Below, one piece after another: positions 13,994 through 15,695 of a DNA stretch of 15,695 bases (its first letter is position 1; each line of letters opens with the position of its first letter). The translations under genes were made by a program, and so were the position numbers. This DNA comes from Opitutaceae bacterium (GTDB taxonomy: Bacteria > Verrucomicrobiota > Verrucomicrobiia > Opitutales > Opitutaceae): contig SXZN01000211.1 in the NCBI GenBank assembly GCA_005787865.1, positions 1-15,695 of the forward strand, written 5' to 3'. Below the pieces are notes generated by a model. That model worked only from the letters and a program-made list of their open reading frames with translations. It was not told the DNA's origin and searched no databases.

Positions 13994-15695
13994 ATGTCTT
14001 CCTTCCTCACCCCTGACTTAACCCTCGATGCGGCGATCCGCGCCAAAGGCGAACAGCTCTTCGCCCTCATGGACCAACAGCCCCTGCCCGCGCTGTTTTC
14101 TAAAAAAGGCGCTTACGCCCGCCTCATGGAGTGGTCGATGCAGGATCCGGCTTTTAAAACGCAGCTCTTTCGCTTCGTCGATGTCCTGCCTTCCCTAAAT
14201 AGCTCCGCGGAAATAGTTCGTCATCTTCAAGAATATCTTGGCGACCAGGCGGTCGCCCTCAATCCCGCGCTGAAGGTCGGGCTCGCTGCATCCTCTTTTG
14301 CCCCGGCCCTCGTCGCCGCGCCCGTCAAGGCGCAGATCGTCGACATGGCCGGCCAGTTCGTCGCCGGGGAAAGCGGCGAGGATCTCCTCAAGCAGATCAA
14401 GAAAAATAGTAAAGCGGGCCTCGGCACCACGATCGATCTGCTCGGCGAGGCGGTCGTCAACGAGGCCGAGGCCGACGCTTTCCTCCAGCGCAACCTTGAG
14501 ATCCTCGATTCCGTCTCAAAATATTTCGCGCAGGAACCCGCGCCCAGCTTCAGCGATGTCGGGCCGAAGGGTCCGCTCCCGCGCCTCAATCTCTCCGTTA
14601 AAATCTCTGCGCTCACGCCGGAGGTGCATTCGGCTGATCCGGAAAACTCCATCGCGGCACTGAAGCAGCGTCTGCGCCCAATTTTGCGCCGGGCGACGGC
14701 CGTCGGTGCGCTCATCAATTTTGATATGGAGGGCTACAAGCTGAAGGATCTCACGCTGCAGCTCTTCAAATCCATTTTGGAGGAACCCGAGTTCGCACCG
14801 CAGCCCGCCATCGGCATCGCCCTGCAGGCCTACCTTCGCGATAGCGAAACTGATCTACGCGATCTGATCGCTTGGGCGCGCAAAAATAATCGGCCGCTCT
14901 CGGTCCGCCTCGTCAAAGGAGCTTACTGGGATTACGAAACCATTACGGCCCAGCAGCGCAACTGGCCTATCCCCGTCTGGCAAAAAAAACCGGAGTCCGA
15001 TGCCAATTACGAAAAACTCACGCTACTCCTGCTCGAGAACATCGACCTGATCACGCCTAATTTTGCTTCGCACAATGTTCGCTCCGTCGCTCACGCAATC
15101 GCGCAGGCTGAGCGCCTGGGCATCGATCCACGCGCCTACGAATTTCAAGCGCTGTACGGCATGGCGGATGAATTAAAATCATCCCTCCTCCATATGGGCC
15201 ACCGCGTGCGCGAATATTGTGCGATCGGCGAATTACTTCCCGGGATGGCTTATCTGGTCCGCCGCTTACTCGAGAACACTTCCAATGAAGGTTTTCTGCG
15301 CCTGAAAAATAGGGGGGAAGCAACTCAGGGTCAACTCCTCGACAATCCGGTCAACGCCATCGCCGCCGCGGCCGAACCGCTCGCCCGTCCACCCCAAGCG
15401 CCCGGCATTTTTGTGAATGCGGCTAACACTGACTTCACCATCGCCGCCCACCGCGAGCAGCAGCGCGCCGCCCTGGAAAATTATACCGCGACGAAATTGG
15501 GTAAAAAGTGGCCAGTTATTATTAATGGAAAAAAAATAACCGACCGACCCTACTTCCCTTCAGTTAATCCAGCGCGCCCGACGCAAGTCGTCGGCTACTG
15601 GGCCAAAGGCACGGTGCAGGACGCCGATGACGCCGTCGCGGCTTCCGTCGCCTATTTTCCTCAATGGCGCGCTACGCCGGTCGAAGATCGGGCCG
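13994..15695 (+). CDS. putA: bifunctional proline dehydrogenase / L-glutamate gamma-semialdehyde dehydrogenase PutA (5' part)
   Basis: The first 567 codons; the frame is open to the window end. The enzyme oxidises proline to P5C with FAD and then to glutamate with NAD+, usually at the inner face of the membrane. Residues about 1-110 fit the PutA N-terminal helical region. The proline dehydrogenase barrel follows, with LSVKIS at 200-205, INFDMEGY at 241-248, VRLVKGAYW at 304-312, YEFQALYGM, REYCAIGE at 406-413 and YLVRRLLEN at 420-428. The paired arginines in RR are the proline carboxylate contacts known from E. coli PutA. From about residue 525 the aldehyde dehydrogenase domain begins (PVIINGKKI, then VNPARPTQVVG). 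There is no N-terminal ribbon-helix-helix DNA-binding domain, so it should not autoregulate as E. coli PutA does. The ATG at 13994 starts the recognisable protein. No Shine-Dalgarno is seen. The gene is divergent from the sigma operon. Confidence 0.95.
   Translation, partial: MSSFLTPDLTLDAAIRAKGEQLFALMDQQPLPALFSKKGAYARLMEWSMQDPAFKTQLFRFVDVLPSLNSSAEIVRHLQEYLGDQAVALNPALKVGLAASSFAPALVAAPVKAQIVDMAGQFVAGESGEDLLKQIKKNSKAGLGTTIDLLGEAVVNEAEADAFLQRNLEILDSVSKYFAQEPAPSFSDVGPKGPLPRLNLSVKISALTPEVHSADPENSIAALKQRLRPILRRATAVGALINFDMEGYKLKDLTLQLFKSILEEPEFAPQPAIGIALQAYLRDSETDLRDLIAWARKNNRPLSVRLVKGAYWDYETITAQQRNWPIPVWQKKPESDANYEKLTLLLLENIDLITPNFASHNVRSVAHAIAQAERLGIDPRAYEFQALYGMADELKSSLLHMGHRVREYCAIGELLPGMAYLVRRLLENTSNEGFLRLKNRGEATQGQLLDNPVNAIAAAAEPLARPPQAPGIFVNAANTDFTIAAHREQQRAALENYTATKLGKKWPVIINGKKITDRPYFPSVNPARPTQVVGYWAKGTVQDADDAVAASVAYFPQWRATPVEDRA

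Noticed and set aside
14227..14718. Minus-strand open frame of 163 codons opposite putA
   Set aside because: The plus strand encodes continuous PutA with canonical motifs across this stretch.
1..15695. CRISPR array, insertion sequence, integrase, tRNA or attachment site
   Set aside because: No regularly spaced repeats with spacers, transposase or integrase motifs, or tRNA cloverleaf were seen on either strand.

Overview
The window looks like chromosomal DNA from a Verrucomicrobiota bacterium of the Opitutales/Opitutaceae type. This is an inference from gene style: large TonB-dependent receptors whose mature N-termini carry a 'KLEKfiVTGS' element, an RDD/bactofilin-like membrane protein in an ECF sigma operon, moderately high GC, and start codons that mostly lack Shine-Dalgarno sequences. 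No rRNA, tRNA, CRISPR array, transposase or phage gene was seen.

Left block (about 1-10409). Two outer-membrane TonB-dependent receptors lie in tandem on the minus strand (2402-5155 and 5409-8210) and are clear paralogs. Each is paired with an exported S9-family serine peptidase (prolyl oligopeptidase fold). One peptidase is co-oriented downstream of the first receptor (271-2307). The other is divergent from the second receptor (8418-10409). The peptidases are also paralogs, down to a shared C-terminal tail ending LELPAR. Both receptor genes end at strong intrinsic terminators. Both appear to share a promoter of the form TTGAAA-N16-CAC(A/G)AT, about 60 nt before the start codon, with a GTTACA-N2-(T/G)AAGT-N-AA element next to it. 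The simplest reading is a duplicated receptor-plus-peptidase module for taking up and cleaving a peptide. The pairing resembles the TonB receptor plus S9-type isopeptidase pairs of proteobacterial lasso peptide clusters, but no lasso biosynthesis gene is present.

Middle block (10475-13829, all minus strand). An ECF-type sigma factor is followed by a small membrane protein in the anti-sigma position, then by an exported/membrane protein that joins a seven-repeat bactofilin-like beta-helix to an RDD transmembrane domain. An intrinsic terminator closes this operon. purE starts only 16 nt after that terminator's T-tract and converges on the second peptidase gene. purK is not in the window.

Right block (13994 to the window end, plus strand). 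This is the first 567 codons of putA, the bifunctional proline dehydrogenase / glutamate-semialdehyde dehydrogenase. It diverges from the sigma operon and lacks the N-terminal DNA-binding domain of autoregulatory PutA proteins.

The main candidate for an undescribed system is the duplicated receptor-peptidase locus with its shared control element. The second is the sigma / anti-sigma / beta-helix-RDD operon.
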